DNA of 51,204 nt. Source: Halochromatium roseum. Its GTDB lineage: Bacteria; Pseudomonadota; Gammaproteobacteria; Chromatiales; Chromatiaceae. Positions 7,535 through 19,981 of the stretch are shown here, piece after piece (position 1 is the first letter of the stretch; every line of letters starts with the position of its first letter). The DNA is taken from contig NZ_NHSH01000062.1 in the NCBI RefSeq assembly GCF_016653315.1, forward strand, positions 11,311 to 62,514, read 5' to 3'. A program made the translations under genes and the position numbers. The notes under the pieces are model-generated. The model made no database searches and was not told where the DNA came from. It saw nothing but the letters and a program-made list of their open reading frames with translations.

Positions 7535-7919
7535 CGGAGTCTCCGGATGTTGAATCGGCGCAGCTGAGCATGTTCAGTGGCCCATTATCATCTTTCATGT
7601 GCGCTGACGAAACGCCTTCGTCCACCTCAAGTGGCGCGATTGGTGCTATTACCTTCGCTCGTGGGGCGCTGCGCTGGTTGCATCCTACGGATGCAGGTCG
7701 TTTTGGCCTCGTTACCAGCACTTGAGCGCTAGTCTCAATAGGCGCCATTGCTCAGATCCGGGGACGGATCTCAGGGCGAATCGCCCGATGAGCCTGGGCG
7801 ATGCCACTGAGGTCAAGATCATGCCCCCGAGGTCGAGGTGCTGGGCTGCTCGGGTCTACAATGCACGCTATTCGATTCCGTCCGCGGTCATTCGCGGACT
7901 CAGGCAGGGCGACGCGGCC
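7535..7919. other. Divergent intergenic region between ilvD and ygiQ
   Basis: 385 bases between divergently transcribed genes, so both promoters should lie here. TACAAT at 7857-7862 is a reasonable -10 for the rightward gene but has no convincing -35. No leader peptide or attenuator for ilvD and no riboswitch was recognised. Confidence 0.5.
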
Positions 7920-10289
<2,370 letters not shown>

Positions 10290-10576
10290 AGCCGCCGGCT
10301 GCGGAGTCATCAGGCTGAGGGCGAGCCGCAGCCGGGCGGCTCGAAGGTCTCATCTGGTCAGGGGACTGAGCGGGATCGTCCTCTGACTCTCGAGGCTGCG
10401 CGTGCTGACAGCGGCGCCTTGCTCATGCGCCGATTCGGGATCAATCTGCTGCCCTGCGCTCGGCCTCCTTGCCGTCGTTGCTGTCGGTCTCGAGCGGTTC
10501 GGGTATCCTGTGCGGCTGTTATCCGGGGCGGCGAGGGCGCTGCCTCAACCGAATCGACCTAGACAAGAGGCTCAAT

Positions 10577-11125
10577 ATGGACCTTCAACGCGTCCCGCGC
10601 GGCGACAACATCCCGAGCGAGATCAACGTCATCATCGAAATTCCGTCGCATGCGGAACCGGTCAAGTACGAGATGGACAAGGCCACCGGTGCCATGTTCG
10701 TTGATCGCTTCATGTCGACCGCAATGCATTATCCATGCAACTACGGTTACGTGCCGCATACGCTGTCATCGGATGGCGATCCGGTCGATGTGATGGTGGT
10801 TACGCCCTATCCGCTGATCTCTGGTTCGGTGATCAAGTGTCGGCCTATCGGGGTCTTGAAGATGACGGACGAGTCAGGCGATGACGCCAAGATCCTAGCG
10901 CTGCCGATCGATTCGCTGTTCAAGGGCTATCGGAATATCGAGAGCTTTCGGGACATGCCCCCCCATCTGCTCGATCAGATCGCGCATTTCTTTGAGCATT
11001 ACAAGGATCTTGATGAAGGCAAGTGGGTTCGCGTCGGTGGCTGGGGAGGGCGCGAGGACGCGCGCGAGGAGATCATGGCTAGCGTGCGGATGTTTGACGC
11101 CGAGCCTGAAAAACCGCACTTCTAA
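10577..11125 (+). CDS. ppa: Inorganic pyrophosphatase (family I)
   Basis: Soluble cytoplasmic enzyme that hydrolyses pyrophosphate to two phosphates and so pulls biosynthetic reactions forward. The 182-residue chain starts [23 protein letters not shown] at the ATG 10577, with an AGAGG box seven bases upstream; longer upstream frames lack family sequence. The catalytic signature [10 protein letters not shown] and the preceding [19 protein letters not shown] are intact, with [17 protein letters not shown] near the C-terminus. Length is typical of bacterial family I enzymes (about 175-180 residues). No membrane segment is present. Confidence 0.97.
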   Translation: MDLQRVPRGDNIPSEINVIIEIPSHAEPVKYEMDKATGAMFVDRFMSTAMHYPCNYGYVPHTLSSDGDPVDVMVVTPYPLISGSVIKCRPIGVLKMTDESGDDAKILALPIDSLFKGYRNIESFRDMPPHLLDQIAHFFEHYKDLDEGKWVRVGGWGGREDAREEIMASVRMFDAEPEKPHF

Positions 11126-11216
11126 GGCGATTGTCGGGAAAGCGCGTACCGAATCGCGCAGGATGTTCGTTTGCCTTCGAGGCGCGTCGTCGTGAGCATG
11201 GCCGGGCTCTGTGACC

Positions 11217-11242
11217 GGCGGTGCGACGAGGCGGTGCGACGA
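11217..11242. repeat. 13-bp tandem repeat, two copies
   Basis: GGCGGTGCGACGA occurs twice head to tail in the 223-base gap between ppa and the DUF1840 gene. Nothing else was recognised in that gap. Confidence 0.8.
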
Positions 11243-11348
11243 AGAGGGCGAGCGAAAAGACCAGCAGGGCGGTATGCGCCTTGACAGAAATCGTCTCAAT
11301 CCTCGCGCTCGCCCGGACTGCCCAGCCATCGGCTGGGGGGTGGTCGCC

Positions 11349-11663
11349 TCAACTATCCCACATGACGTTTTTCTCATCGCGGGCAGCCGCCTCGAGCAGG
11401 TCGATCAAGGGCAGTGCGCGATGTCTGAGGCTGACGCTCTGAGCGCCGGCTTCATCGTCATTTTCGTCGCGTTCTGGATTGAGCGGGGCCTCTGGGTTTG
11501 ACGCGACTGCAGCCTTGAGACGCGCGAGTGCTGCCGGGACGTCCTCGGCGAGGAGCGCACTGGGCACGGAGCCGCTGTGTCCCATCATTCGAATCAGGGC
11601 CTTGGCGACGTCACCGAACATGGTGATATCGGCGTGGACTGGGGTCTTGAAGGTGATCAGCAT
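11349..11663 (-). CDS. DUF1840 domain-containing protein
   Basis: A 104-residue protein starting MLITFKTPVHADITMFGDVAKALIRMMGHSG, the usual opening of DUF1840 proteins, and ending RALPLIDLLEAAARDEKNVMWD. These small soluble proteins are widespread in beta- and gammaproteobacteria and have no known function. The ATG at 11661-11663 is chosen because the family begins there. The frame can be extended by 136 codons upstream, but that part has no family resemblance and no good ribosome binding site. The middle segment (PLNPERDENDDEAGAQ) is acidic and variable. Confidence 0.85.
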   Translation of the reverse strand: MLITFKTPVHADITMFGDVAKALIRMMGHSGSVPSALLAEDVPAALARLKAAVASNPEAPLNPERDENDDEAGAQSVSLRHRALPLIDLLEAAARDEKNVMWDS

Positions 11664-11971
11664 GGTTTTGTTGTCTTCGTTGCTCGTCGTGTTGTCATTC
11701 ATCGTCGCACAGGGGGCATGCGCAGATTGTTGATTCGGGCGACAGCGCAGCCTAACCTGATCCACGCGATCGGCCCTATCCCGGAGCTGAGCTGATAAAA
11801 GTAGCCTGATTGGCGTCGGCCGCAACCGCATTCGGATTCGCAGCTGCTGTCTTCCAGACGGGCCTTCGCTGTTGTTCGGGTTTTGTCTGCCCCAACCTCG
11901 TCCATTTCTTGAGCCTTCCTGAGCCATGAGGATCTGCCGTTTTGACCAGTCCAGCAAGAGTGTGGTCTCCA
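11664..11971. other. Divergent intergenic region, DUF1840 gene / opgH
   Basis: About 308 bases between divergent genes. No promoter, hairpin or small gene could be identified with confidence. Confidence 0.4.
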
Positions 11972-13804
11972 ATGCCGTCCGCGTCCAGCATGTCGATTGC
12001 GATGACGGTTGCGCCGGCCTGGCGCCGCTGGCTCTTTGGCGGTCTGGCCATTCTGACGACCACCGTGGCACTTGGGTTAATGGTCTGGACCCTGCAGGCT
12101 GGCGGCTTCGATTGGCTGGATGCGCTGCTGGTGCTCTGCTTCGCGATGACCCTGCCCTGGACCGTGATCGGGTTCTGGAATGCGCTCATCGGGCTCGTGA
12201 TCATGCGCGTCACTGCTGATCCGGCGCAGGCGGTCTGTCCGCTGCTGGCCGAGGCCGGTGATCAGGCGCCAATCACGAGCAGTACCGCGCTGTTGAGCTG
12301 CATCCGTAACGAGGACGCGGCGCTGGTCGCCCGCAATCTGGAGCGGATGATCGATGAGCTGGCGGATGCCGGTGTCGCCGACCGCTTTCGCGTCTATGTG
12401 CTCAGTGATTCGACCTGGCCCGAGGTGATCGCCGCTGAAGAGGAGCGGATTGGCTGGCTCGCTGATCGTTGGCGCGGCGTGATCGAGGTGACCTATCGTC
12501 GGCGCGCCGAGAATCCAGGTTTTAAGGCCGGTAATGTGCGTGACTTCTGCGCGCGCTGGGGCGCCGCGCACGATTTCATGTTGGTGCTAGACGCCGATAG
12601 CCTGATGGCGGCGGAGACGATTCTTCGCATGGTGCGTACCTTGCAGGCGCATCCGCAGCTCGGCATCCTGCAGACGCTGATGGTGGGGTTGCCGAGCGAC
12701 AGCGCCTTCGCGCGGCCGTTTCAATTCGGCATGCGTCTTGGCATGAAGAGCTACAGCATCGGTGCGGCCTGGTGGCAGGGTGATGCAGGTCCCTACTGGG
12801 GCCACAATGCGCTCATTCGGCTGCGCCCTTTTATCGATCACTGCGAGCTGCCGCGGATCACTGGCGAGGGGCCACTCTCGGGTTGGGTGCTGAGTCATGA
12901 TCAGCTCGAGGCGGCCTGGATGCGTCGCGCGGGCTATCAGGTGCGCGTGATGCCGATCGAGGGCGGTAGCTGGGAGGAAAATCCGCCGACCTTGCTCGAG
13001 TTTATCCGTCGCGACCTGCGCTGGTGTCAGGGCAATATGCAATACCTGAGGCTGCCGCACGATCAGCTCGCCGGTCTGCACCCGGTGAGTCGTTGGCAGC
13101 TGCGGTTGGCGGTGATGATGTTTTTAGCCTCGCCGGCTTGGGTGCTGTTGATGCTGGTGGGGGTGCTTCGCCTCGGTTTCGGCGAGGCCGGCCCGGTGTA
13201 CCTGCCGGCGCCGGGTGCGGCCTTGTTCGTGCTGGTGATGGTGATGGTCTTCGCGCCTAAGCTCGCGACCATCGTCGATGCGCTCAGCACTCGCGCCGGT
13301 CGACAGCGCTTCGGAGGTGGCTCGCGGTTGATCGTTGGTAGCCTGTCTGAGGTTGGCTTTAGTACCCTGTTGGCGCCGATCATGGCCATCGCGCACAGCC
13401 TGTTCTTGCTCGATCTGCTTTTCGGTCGCGCTGTCGTCTGGGATGCGCAGCGGCGCGTGACGCACGGTGTGCATCCGCTCGAGGCGATGCGGCGACTGTG
13501 GCCGCAGAGCCTGTTCGGGCTGTTTGGGTTTGCCTGGCTTACGCTGCATGCGCCGCCAGGCGCGCTGGTGATCTCGCCCTTCTTCGTCGGCGCGCTGTTG
13601 GCGGTGCCGATCGCGGTGAGTACTGCTGCACCGGCGCTGGGTCGCTTAGTCGTCTGGGTTGGGCTTTGGCGAACGCCGGATGAGGTTGAGCCGGCGCCGT
13701 TGGTGCGGGCCGTCAAGCCGGAACTCGCTGCAGCCATTGATCGGCCATCGGGCGCGGCCTTGAAGGCCTTGCGTGAGACCGCCGTCACTGAGGCTGTTGA
13801 CTGA
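11972..13804 (+). CDS. opgH: OpgH/MdoH-type glucans biosynthesis glucosyltransferase, short form
   Basis: Inner-membrane family 2 glycosyltransferase that makes the beta-1,2 glucan backbone of osmoregulated periplasmic glucans from UDP-glucose. The ~610-residue chain has two N-terminal membrane segments (about residues 18-38 and 48-75 from the ATG at 11972). The cytoplasmic catalytic domain contains [12 protein letters not shown], the DADS metal-binding motif, [19 protein letters not shown] and the [10 protein letters not shown] (Q/RxxRW-type) motif. At least five hydrophobic segments follow. It is much shorter than E. coli OpgH (847 residues); the long N-terminal cytoplasmic extension is missing. 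No opgG lies next to it, unlike the usual opgGH operon. The start is uncertain: TTG 11942, ATG 11990 and ATG 12002 are in the same frame. Confidence 0.88.
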   Translation: MPSASSMSIAMTVAPAWRRWLFGGLAILTTTVALGLMVWTLQAGGFDWLDALLVLCFAMTLPWTVIGFWNALIGLVIMRVTADPAQAVCPLLAEAGDQAPITSSTALLSCIRNEDAALVARNLERMIDELADAGVADRFRVYVLSDSTWPEVIAAEEERIGWLADRWRGVIEVTYRRRAENPGFKAGNVRDFCARWGAAHDFMLVLDADSLMAAETILRMVRTLQAHPQLGILQTLMVGLPSDSAFARPFQFGMRLGMKSYSIGAAWWQGDAGPYWGHNALIRLRPFIDHCELPRITGEGPLSGWVLSHDQLEAAWMRRAGYQVRVMPIEGGSWEENPPTLLEFIRRDLRWCQGNMQYLRLPHDQLAGLHPVSRWQLRLAVMMFLASPAWVLLMLVGVLRLGFGEAGPVYLPAPGAALFVLVMVMVFAPKLATIVDALSTRAGRQRFGGGSRLIVGSLSEVGFSTLLAPIMAIAHSLFLLDLLFGRAVVWDAQRRVTHGVHPLEAMRRLWPQSLFGLFGFAWLTLHAPPGALVISPFFVGALLAVPIAVSTAAPALGRLVVWVGLWRTPDEVEPAPLVRAVKPELAAAIDRPSGAALKALRETAVTEAVD

Positions 13805-13919
13805 TGGATCGCGTGCGCTCATCGGTTCCGCGCGGTCGGAGGAGCTTGCGGAGCCGAATCGAGCGCGCTATGCTTCGTCGATTAACCTGACGAGAAAGCC
13901 GATCCGGAGCAGGCTGGCT

Positions 13920-14120
13920 ATGAAAGAAGGCATCCACCCAGAGTATCAAGACGTTAAAGTCGTCTGCAGTTGCGGTAACACATTCAACACGCGCTCGACG
14001 CTGAAAGACGAGCTGCACGTCGAGGTCTGTTCTGCCTGCCACCCGTTCTTTACCGGCAAACAGAAGATCCTCGATACTGGCGGCCGGGTTGACAAGTTCC
14101 GCCGCAAATACGGTCGCTGA
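13920..14120 (+). CDS. rpmE: 50S ribosomal protein L31, zinc-binding type
   Basis: A 66-residue L31 of the large ribosomal subunit, bridging the central protuberance to the 30S head. [22 protein letters not shown] and [16 protein letters not shown] contain the cysteine ligands of the C+ (zinc-binding) form, and the chain ends DKFRRKYGR. Zinc-repressed organisms often also carry a cysteine-less copy elsewhere; none is seen in this window. Start ATG at 13920 gives the standard length. Confidence 0.97.
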   Translation: MKEGIHPEYQDVKVVCSCGNTFNTRSTLKDELHVEVCSACHPFFTGKQKILDTGGRVDKFRRKYGR

Positions 14121-14314
14121 GTCTCTGCCATAGGGCCTACCAGAGGGCGGAACGCACCTGCTGCGCTGGTACCCTGCCGGCAACGCTAATCGCATCGAGC
14201 ACCCGATCATCGAGCGCCCTGCATGGGCCGGAGGCCGGGTCGCTGTTACACTTTACCGGCGCCGCCGCGCCTTCTGCGCTCGATCGGCGCTAACCCGCCA
14301 CCGGAGCGCTACCC

Positions 14315-15574
14315 ATGTCTGACGACAAGAAAACCGACGCCGATGCGGAACTGAATGCGGCCGCGCTTGTTTATCACGAGACGCCGCGGCCAGGAAAGAC
14401 CGCGATCGAGATCACCAAGTCTGCAGCCACTCAGCGCGATCTCTCGCTCGCCTATACGCCCGGGGTTGCAGAGCCGGTGCGGCGCATCCACGCCAATGCT
14501 GAGGATGCCTACCGCTACACCAATCGGGGCAATCTGGTCGCGGTCATCACCGATGGCACGGCGGTGCTCGGCCTCGGTAATGTTGGCGCTCTCGCCGGTA
14601 AGCCGGTGATGGAGGGTAAGGCGGTCCTGTTCAAGCGCTTCGCCGATATCGATGTCTTCGACATCGAGGTCGATGCTGAGACCCCTGAGGATTTCATCGA
14701 GACCGTCGCTCGGATCGCGCCGACCTTCGGTGGGATCAACCTCGAAGATCTTGCCGCGCCCCATTGTTTCGACGTTGAGCAGGCCCTCATCGAACGGCTG
14801 GACATCCCGGTTTTTCATGACGATCAGCATGGCACCGCGATCATTATCGCGGCCGGGCTGCTTAATGCGCTCGAATTGCAGGGTAAATCCCTGGCCGATG
14901 CGCGTGTCGTCGTCCTCGGCGCCGGAGCGGCCGGGATCGCCTCGATCAAACTGCTCACTGAGCTGGGTGCAAGCCCGGAGAAGATCCTGACGGTTGATCG
15001 CAAAGGCGTGATCCATCGAGGACGTACCGACCTGAATCGCCACAAGGCCGAGATCGCGGTGGAGACCGAGCGTCGCACGCTCGCCGATGCCTTTGAAGGC
15101 GCGGATGTCTTTATCGGATTGTCGGGACCAGATCTGGTGAGTCCGGAGATGCTTGCATCGATGGCGCCGCAGCCGATCGTCTTCGCACTCTCGAACCCGG
15201 TTCCGGAGATCCGGCCCGAGGTCGCGCTGAAGGTGCGAGACGATCTGATCATGGCGACGGGCCGCTCGGATTATCCGAATCAGGTCAACAACGTGCTTGG
15301 CTTTCCCTTCATCTTCCGCGGTGCGCTCGATGTTCGCGCCTCGCGCATTAATGTGGCGATGTGTATTGCCGCCGTCCATGCACTCAAGGATCTCACCAAG
15401 GAGCCGGTGCCGGCGTCAGTGCTGGAGGCCTATGGGCTCGAGGCTCTGACGCGTGGGCCTGAATACATCATCCCGAAGCCGCTAGACCCGCGGCTGCGCG
15501 AGAGCGTTGCCGGTGCGGTGGCGCGGGCAGCGGTTGCCAGTGGCGTCGCCCGGCTGTTGCCCGACGCGGTCTGA
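14315..15574 (+). CDS. Malic enzyme, single-domain NAD(P)-dependent form
   Basis: Cytoplasmic enzyme that decarboxylates malate to pyruvate with reduction of NAD(P), linking the citric acid cycle to pyruvate. The 419-residue chain has the malic N-terminal domain ([52 protein letters not shown]). The substrate and metal site [18 protein letters not shown] and [10 protein letters not shown] follow. The NAD(P)-binding domain has the [12 protein letters not shown] fingerprint and [10 protein letters not shown]. It resembles the N-terminal half of E. coli MaeB but lacks the phosphotransacetylase-like domain. NAD versus NADP preference cannot be decided by eye. The stop codon lies in the first unit of a 10-bp tandem repeat. 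Confidence 0.93.
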   Translation: MSDDKKTDADAELNAAALVYHETPRPGKTAIEITKSAATQRDLSLAYTPGVAEPVRRIHANAEDAYRYTNRGNLVAVITDGTAVLGLGNVGALAGKPVMEGKAVLFKRFADIDVFDIEVDAETPEDFIETVARIAPTFGGINLEDLAAPHCFDVEQALIERLDIPVFHDDQHGTAIIIAAGLLNALELQGKSLADARVVVLGAGAAGIASIKLLTELGASPEKILTVDRKGVIHRGRTDLNRHKAEIAVETERRTLADAFEGADVFIGLSGPDLVSPEMLASMAPQPIVFALSNPVPEIRPEVALKVRDDLIMATGRSDYPNQVNNVLGFPFIFRGALDVRASRINVAMCIAAVHALKDLTKEPVPASVLEAYGLEALTRGPEYIIPKPLDPRLRESVAGAVARAAVASGVARLLPDAV

Positions 15575-15610
15575 GTCGTTCTGAGTCGTTCTGAGTCGTT
15601 CTGAGTCGTT
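15571..15610. repeat. 10-bp tandem repeat, four perfect copies
   Basis: CTGAGTCGTT is repeated four times. The first copy supplies the TGA stop of the malic enzyme gene. Because ten is not a multiple of three, the copies place TGA in all three plus-strand frames. Confidence 0.95.
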
Positions 15611-16102
15611 CTGCTCTGTCTTTGTCTAGCCGCGCCTGAGGCCGCGCCTCGGTCGCTCTCCGCGCGCTGGCCCAGGCGCCGAGCGACAGGTCTGCAGCGT
15701 TCCCTGTCTCGTGCTCGTACCGGGCGCTGCGATGGCTGGTGTCGGTGTGCCGGAAGCGGTGCAGTGCATGTTCGCGCGCGGCGCCTGAGTCGATTGCGGC
15801 ACCCTTTGTGCTAAATGATCTCGGGCGAGTGTGCGGATGAGGCTCGCTGGGCTCGCGTAGAATGGCAGTGGCTGAACGAGGACCGACCCTGGTTGTGGCT
15901 AGGACGGCGTCTGGGGTTGCCTGGATGCACCGAAATCTGGCCGCAACGCACCGTCTTCGTGCAAACTGCACCGACTCAGAACGCACGCATCCATCCTTTC
16001 ATAGGCCTGAGCGCCGTTGGCGATCAGGCTGAACATCCTCTCCGGCGCTTAGACGAGACCAAGGTGCCGAGGCGAGAGGACCGATAGACGGGAGAGATCT
16101 CT
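15611..16102. other. Intergenic region upstream of gltA
   Basis: About 490 bases. A 90-codon plus frame (15815-16087) and a minus frame through 15468-15986 show no recognisable family and were not called. The gltA promoter is expected here; TAGAAT at 15858-15863 could be a -10, but no -35 matches. GGGAGAG at 16089-16095 is the gltA ribosome binding site. Confidence 0.45.
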
Positions 16103-17401
16103 ATGGCCGATCAGATCATCACCATTTCCGACAAGGCGGCCGGGAAAAGTTTCGATTACCCATTAAAGACCGGCACCCTAGGGCCCGGCGCGCTCGATAT
16201 CTCCTCGCTCTACCGCGACGCCGGCTTCTTTACCTATGATCCGGGCTTCATGGCGACCGCCAGTTGCCACAGCGCGATCACCTTCATCGATGGCGAAAAG
16301 GGCGTGCTGCTCTACCGCGGATACCCGATCGAGCAGCTGGCAACCAAGGCGAGCTTTCTCGAGGTCGCCTACCTGCTGCTTTATGCCGAGCTGCCGACCG
16401 AGGAGGAGCTGGATCATTTCGAGCATCTGATCACCAGCCACACCATGCTCAATGAGAACCTGAAGCGGTTCCTCAGTGGCTTTCATTACGATGCGCACCC
16501 GATGGCGATCCTCTGTGGCGTGGTCGGCTCGCTCTCGGCGTTCTATCATGAGTCCATCGATGTCAATGATCCGCGCTATCGGGAGGTCTCGGCGCATCGG
16601 CTCATCGCCAAGATGCCAACCATCGCTGCCGCTGCGTACAAGCACTTTGTCGGCGAGCCCATCATGTATCCGCGCAACGACCTGCGCTATGGGGCGAATT
16701 TCCTGCACATGATGTTCGCGACGCCTTGCGCGGACTATGAGCCAGGTCTGCTCGCCGAGAAGGCCCTCAATCTTCTGTTTATCTTGCATGCCGATCATGA
16801 GCAGAATGCCAGCACCTCAACCGTGCGCCTGGCCGGCAGCTCGGGCGCCAATCCGTTCGCCTGCATCGCGGCCGGTATCGCCTCGCTCTGGGGGCCGGCG
16901 CATGGCGGTGCGAATGAAGCGGTGCTCGACATGCTCGAGGAGATCGGTCATGTCAAGAACGTTGCCAAGTTCATCGACAAGGCGAAGGACAAGGATGATC
17001 CGTTCCGGCTGATGGGCTTCGGGCATCGGGTCTACAAGAACTATGACCCGCGCGCGAAGATCATTCGCGAGGTCTGCCATCAGGTGCTCGAGGAATTCCC
17101 CGGGGCGTCTGATAGCCCGCTGCTGGAGCTTGCGGTCAAGCTCGAGGAGATCGCCCTCAATGATGAGTACTTCGTCCAGCGCAAGCTGTATCCGAACGTC
17201 GATTTCTACTCTGGGATCATCTACCGAGCGCTCGGTATCCCGCGCAATATGTTTACGGTGATGTTTGCCGTTGCGCGCACGGTCGGCTGGGTGTCGCACT
17301 GGATGGAGATGATGAGCGATCCGGCCAACCGTATCGGGCGTCCGCGTCAGATCTACCACGGGCCGGGCGTGCGCGATTACGTACCGATCTCCAAGCGGTA
17401 A
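16103..17401 (+). CDS. gltA: Citrate synthase
   Basis: Condenses acetyl-CoA and oxaloacetate to citrate, the entry step of the citric acid cycle. The 432-residue length matches the hexameric proteobacterial type I enzyme (E. coli 427). Recognisable blocks are [45 protein letters not shown] with a catalytic His, [13 protein letters not shown], and [15 protein letters not shown]. The catalytic Asp region [13 protein letters not shown] and the C-terminal [10 protein letters not shown] also match. A strong GGGAGAG box stands seven bases ahead of the ATG. It is a single gene with no other cycle gene beside it. Confidence 0.98.
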   Translation: MADQIITISDKAAGKSFDYPLKTGTLGPGALDISSLYRDAGFFTYDPGFMATASCHSAITFIDGEKGVLLYRGYPIEQLATKASFLEVAYLLLYAELPTEEELDHFEHLITSHTMLNENLKRFLSGFHYDAHPMAILCGVVGSLSAFYHESIDVNDPRYREVSAHRLIAKMPTIAAAAYKHFVGEPIMYPRNDLRYGANFLHMMFATPCADYEPGLLAEKALNLLFILHADHEQNASTSTVRLAGSSGANPFACIAAGIASLWGPAHGGANEAVLDMLEEIGHVKNVAKFIDKAKDKDDPFRLMGFGHRVYKNYDPRAKIIREVCHQVLEEFPGASDSPLLELAVKLEEIALNDEYFVQRKLYPNVDFYSGIIYRALGIPRNMFTVMFAVARTVGWVSHWMEMMSDPANRIGRPRQIYHGPGVRDYVPISKR

Positions 17402-17468
17402 CCATGTCTCATGGTGGTCATTTGCCGGGATAGCGACGCACGATGCACGTTCGTCATCGGGCCCCTGG

Positions 17469-18203
17469 TCAACCCTGCTGGGCTGCGCCATCATCGTTGG
17501 CATCATTTGGGCCCGCAGCCTCCCGGAGCAGGCGTTCGAGCGCGTCGGTATTGAGCCCCCGCTCTGGTCGCTCCGAGATCGGGCTCAATGGCGGATTGCG
17601 TCGAGCCCGCTCCGGCAGGACCACCAGCTCGACCGGGATCTCGCCGGCGACGAAGGCGAAGGTCGGATGCATCTGTCGGCTGCCGTCGGCATAGCGATGC
17701 TGGCGATCATGCGCCTGCCAGGGGATGCCTTTGTCGATCAGCCGGAAGACGATTTGACGGGGATCGTCAGCGAACAGATGCAGGCGTATGCCTTGGTCGA
17801 GCGAGGCGGTGCCTGATAAGGATTGCCCGACCAACCGCGGTTCGAACTCGGCGAAGGTCTGCATCGCGGCGAGTGCCTGCTCGTGCAGGGTGCTGGTGAC
17901 CTGCTGCTGGGCCTCGGGCTGAAACAGCTGATATTCATGCTCCAGAGCGGCCTGAATCTCAGCATTGTCTGGCCAGCACCGCTTATTCGTGATCCCGAGC
18001 CGTTCGACCGCCTTACGCCGCGCGTGGTCCAGCGCGAGCAGTTCCTGCTCGCGCATGATGCGGGCCGCTTCATAGGCAAGTTGTCGCCGTTGGCTCGCGC
18101 AGGCGCTGCGTGTGGCCGGTCTTGCGCTGCCGCTTGGTTGGTCTAGGGTCGAGCGTGGTAGGCGCGAGCGGCGGGCGTGTCGGCTCCCGTTTCGTCTAGG
18201 CAT
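17469..18203 (-). CDS. Conserved hypothetical protein, nucleotidyltransferase-like pattern
   Basis: A 244-residue protein of unknown function. A basic, Arg-rich N-terminus (about 35 residues) is followed by an alpha-helical RRQLAYEAARIMREQ...RRKAVERLGI segment. The core then reads FEPRLVGQSLSGTASLDQGIRLHLFADDPRQIVFRLIDKGIPW. The pattern of a Gly-Ser-Gly-like turn followed by an alternating LHLF strand and D resembles the start of nucleotidyltransferase folds, but the catalytic acidic pair is not clear. The C-terminus has VAGEIPVELVVLPERARRNPPLSPISERPERG. I recall similar uncharacterised proteins in other proteobacteria. It is transcribed away from pilM, sharing a 113-base promoter region, and is convergent with gltA. 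Confidence 0.65.
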   Translation of the reverse strand: MPRRNGSRHARRSRLPRSTLDQPSGSARPATRSACASQRRQLAYEAARIMREQELLALDHARRKAVERLGITNKRCWPDNAEIQAALEHEYQLFQPEAQQQVTSTLHEQALAAMQTFAEFEPRLVGQSLSGTASLDQGIRLHLFADDPRQIVFRLIDKGIPWQAHDRQHRYADGSRQMHPTFAFVAGEIPVELVVLPERARRNPPLSPISERPERGLNTDALERLLREAAGPNDANDDGAAQQG

Positions 18204-18316
18204 GCGTTTATTGGTCGGTTTGGTTGCTGCGTAAGGGTTTTGGCATTTCTGATATAGTCAACGAAAACTCGAGAAATGCTGAGACTTTAGGCGCCGCTGG
18301 GGTGTTCTGACGCGGG

Positions 18317-19387
18317 ATGTTCAGATTCGGTTGGAAACAACATGCATTGCTTGGCATCGATATTGGGTCAAGCGCCATCAAACTCGTTGAGCTTGGGCCA
18401 GGCTCTGCGGGTAAGTCAGAGCGTTTCCGGGTCGAAGCGCTAGCGCTTGAGCCGCTGCCGTCCCATACCCTGGTCGAGAAGAAGATCGCCGATGTGACGC
18501 AGGTCGGCCAAGCGATTGCTGCAGCCCTGCAACGCTCAAAGTCGAAGACCAAGCGTGCGGTGGTGGCCGTTGCTGGGTCGGCGGTGATTACCAAGGTGCT
18601 CTCACTCAATGCTGAGCTCTCCGATGCCGAGATGGAGGCCCAGATCCAGCTCGAGGCCGATCAGTATGTGCCTTATCCCCTAGAGGAGGTCAACCTCGAC
18701 TTCGATGTGCTTGGCCCGACCGAGGGTGCTGCCGGGATGGTCGATGTGTTGCTCGCGGCCTCGCGGCAGGAGAATGTCGATGATCGAGTTGCGGCACTCG
18801 AGCTGGCCGGATTGAACGTCGAGATTGTCGATATCGAGTCGAATGCGGTCGAGAACGCCAGCGGCATCTTCATCCAAGCGTCGGCGCCCGGGGCGGATCG
18901 ACTGACCGCGGTTGTCGATATTGGCGCCACGACGATGACCCTGCATGTGCTGCGCGGCGGGCAAAATATCTACGCCCGCGAGCAGAGTTTCGGTGGTCAG
19001 CAACTCGTCGAGGAGGTCCAGCGCCGCGCCGGTCTGGGACGGGAGGAAGCGCTGTCACAGCTCGCGACGGCGTCACTGCCGCCAAAGCTTCAGGCGGCTG
19101 TGCTCGGACCGTTCCAGGATGCCTTAGCGCGGCAGTTGGCGCGCGCACTGCAGTTTTTCTATTCGACGAGCGCCTTCAGTCAGGTCGATGAGGTCTTGCT
19201 GACCGGTGGGGTGACTCAGGTTCCCGATCTCGCGCAGCAGATTGCCGAGCGGCTTGCGCTGCCGGTACAGATTGCCGATCCATTCGCTGAGATGGCGCTG
19301 TCTCCTGATGCTGAGCGCCTCCTGTCGCAGCATGGTCGGAGCACGATGCTGATAGCGGCTGGGCTTGCGATGCGCCGGTTTCGTTGA
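18317..19387 (+). CDS. pilM: Type IV pilus assembly protein PilM
   Basis: Cytoplasmic actin-like ATP-binding protein of the type IV pilus alignment complex; it binds the PilN N-terminus and links PilNO to the motor. The 356-residue chain has the FtsA/actin fold: LLGIDIGSSAIKLVELGPG at the N-terminus (phosphate loop 1), a central AVVDIGATTMTLHVLRGGQ (phosphate loop 2), and LLTGGVTQVPDLAQQIAERL near the C-terminus. First gene of pilMNOPQ, separated by three bases from pilN. TATAGT about 65 bases upstream is a possible -10 without a good -35. Confidence 0.96.
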   Translation: MFRFGWKQHALLGIDIGSSAIKLVELGPGSAGKSERFRVEALALEPLPSHTLVEKKIADVTQVGQAIAAALQRSKSKTKRAVVAVAGSAVITKVLSLNAELSDAEMEAQIQLEADQYVPYPLEEVNLDFDVLGPTEGAAGMVDVLLAASRQENVDDRVAALELAGLNVEIVDIESNAVENASGIFIQASAPGADRLTAVVDIGATTMTLHVLRGGQNIYAREQSFGGQQLVEEVQRRAGLGREEALSQLATASLPPKLQAAVLGPFQDALARQLARALQFFYSTSAFSQVDEVLLTGGVTQVPDLAQQIAERLALPVQIADPFAEMALSPDAERLLSQHGRSTMLIAAGLAMRRFR

Positions 19388-19390
19388 CCC

Positions 19391-19981
19391 ATGGCTCGGA
19401 TTAATCTGCTGCCCTGGCGTGAACAGGAACGCCGTCGCCGTCAGCGTGACCTGGGGCTGATTGCCCTGGCTGCGCTTGGCTCTGTACTCCTGATAGCCGT
19501 GCTGCTCAAGCTTCAGCTCGATGCAATGATCGATGCCCAGCAAGCCCGTAACCGCTATCTCGAAGGGCAGATCACGGTCTTGAATCGTCGTATTCGAGAG
19601 ATCAACGAGCTCGAGAAGAAGAAGGCTGACTTGCTTGCGCGGATGGGCGTGATCCAGGAGCTGCAAGAAAGCCGTCCAGAGATTGTGCATCTGCTCGATC
19701 GCTTGGTCGATGCGGTTCCGGTCGGGGTGTTCCTGACTCAGCTCAAGCAAGAAGGCGGGCGTATCACCATCGAGGGACGCGCCCAGTCCAATGCGCGCGT
19801 CTCTGCGCTGATGCGCAACATCGAATCATCGGCCTGGATTGGCAAGCCAGAGCTCTTGCTGATCGAGAACAAGGATGAGACTGGCACCGGTTTCAGCCAC
19901 TTTCGGCTGCGCTTCGAGCAGCAGCGTCTGCAGCCTGATGCGGACGAAGACGTCATCGCGTTTACTGTTGGGAGGCGCTGA
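19391..19981 (+). CDS. pilN: Type IV pilus assembly protein PilN
   Basis: Bitopic inner-membrane protein of the pilus alignment complex. MARINLLPWREQERRRR is the cytoplasmic motif that docks into PilM. A single membrane helix follows at about residues 20-42, then a periplasmic coiled coil (QARNRYLEGQITVLNRRIREINELEKKKADLLAR). A ferredoxin-like fold ends the chain and pairs with PilO. The 196-residue length is normal. Its TGA overlaps the ATG of pilO (TGATG). Confidence 0.96.
   Translation: MARINLLPWREQERRRRQRDLGLIALAALGSVLLIAVLLKLQLDAMIDAQQARNRYLEGQITVLNRRIREINELEKKKADLLARMGVIQELQESRPEIVHLLDRLVDAVPVGVFLTQLKQEGGRITIEGRAQSNARVSALMRNIESSAWIGKPELLLIENKDETGTGFSHFRLRFEQQRLQPDADEDVIAFTVGRR

Noticed and set aside
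15468-15986. Minus-strand frame of 172 codons after the malic enzyme gene
   Set aside because: It overlaps the 3' end of a firm gene and has Arg/Ala-rich sequence without a recognisable domain.
15815-16087. Plus-strand 90-codon frame before gltA
   Set aside because: No family resemblance and no ribosome binding site; it ends in the gltA leader.
17402-17415. ACCATG-TCT-CATGGT hairpin after gltA as a terminator
   Set aside because: A six-pair stem with a three-base loop and no T-run; too weak to call.
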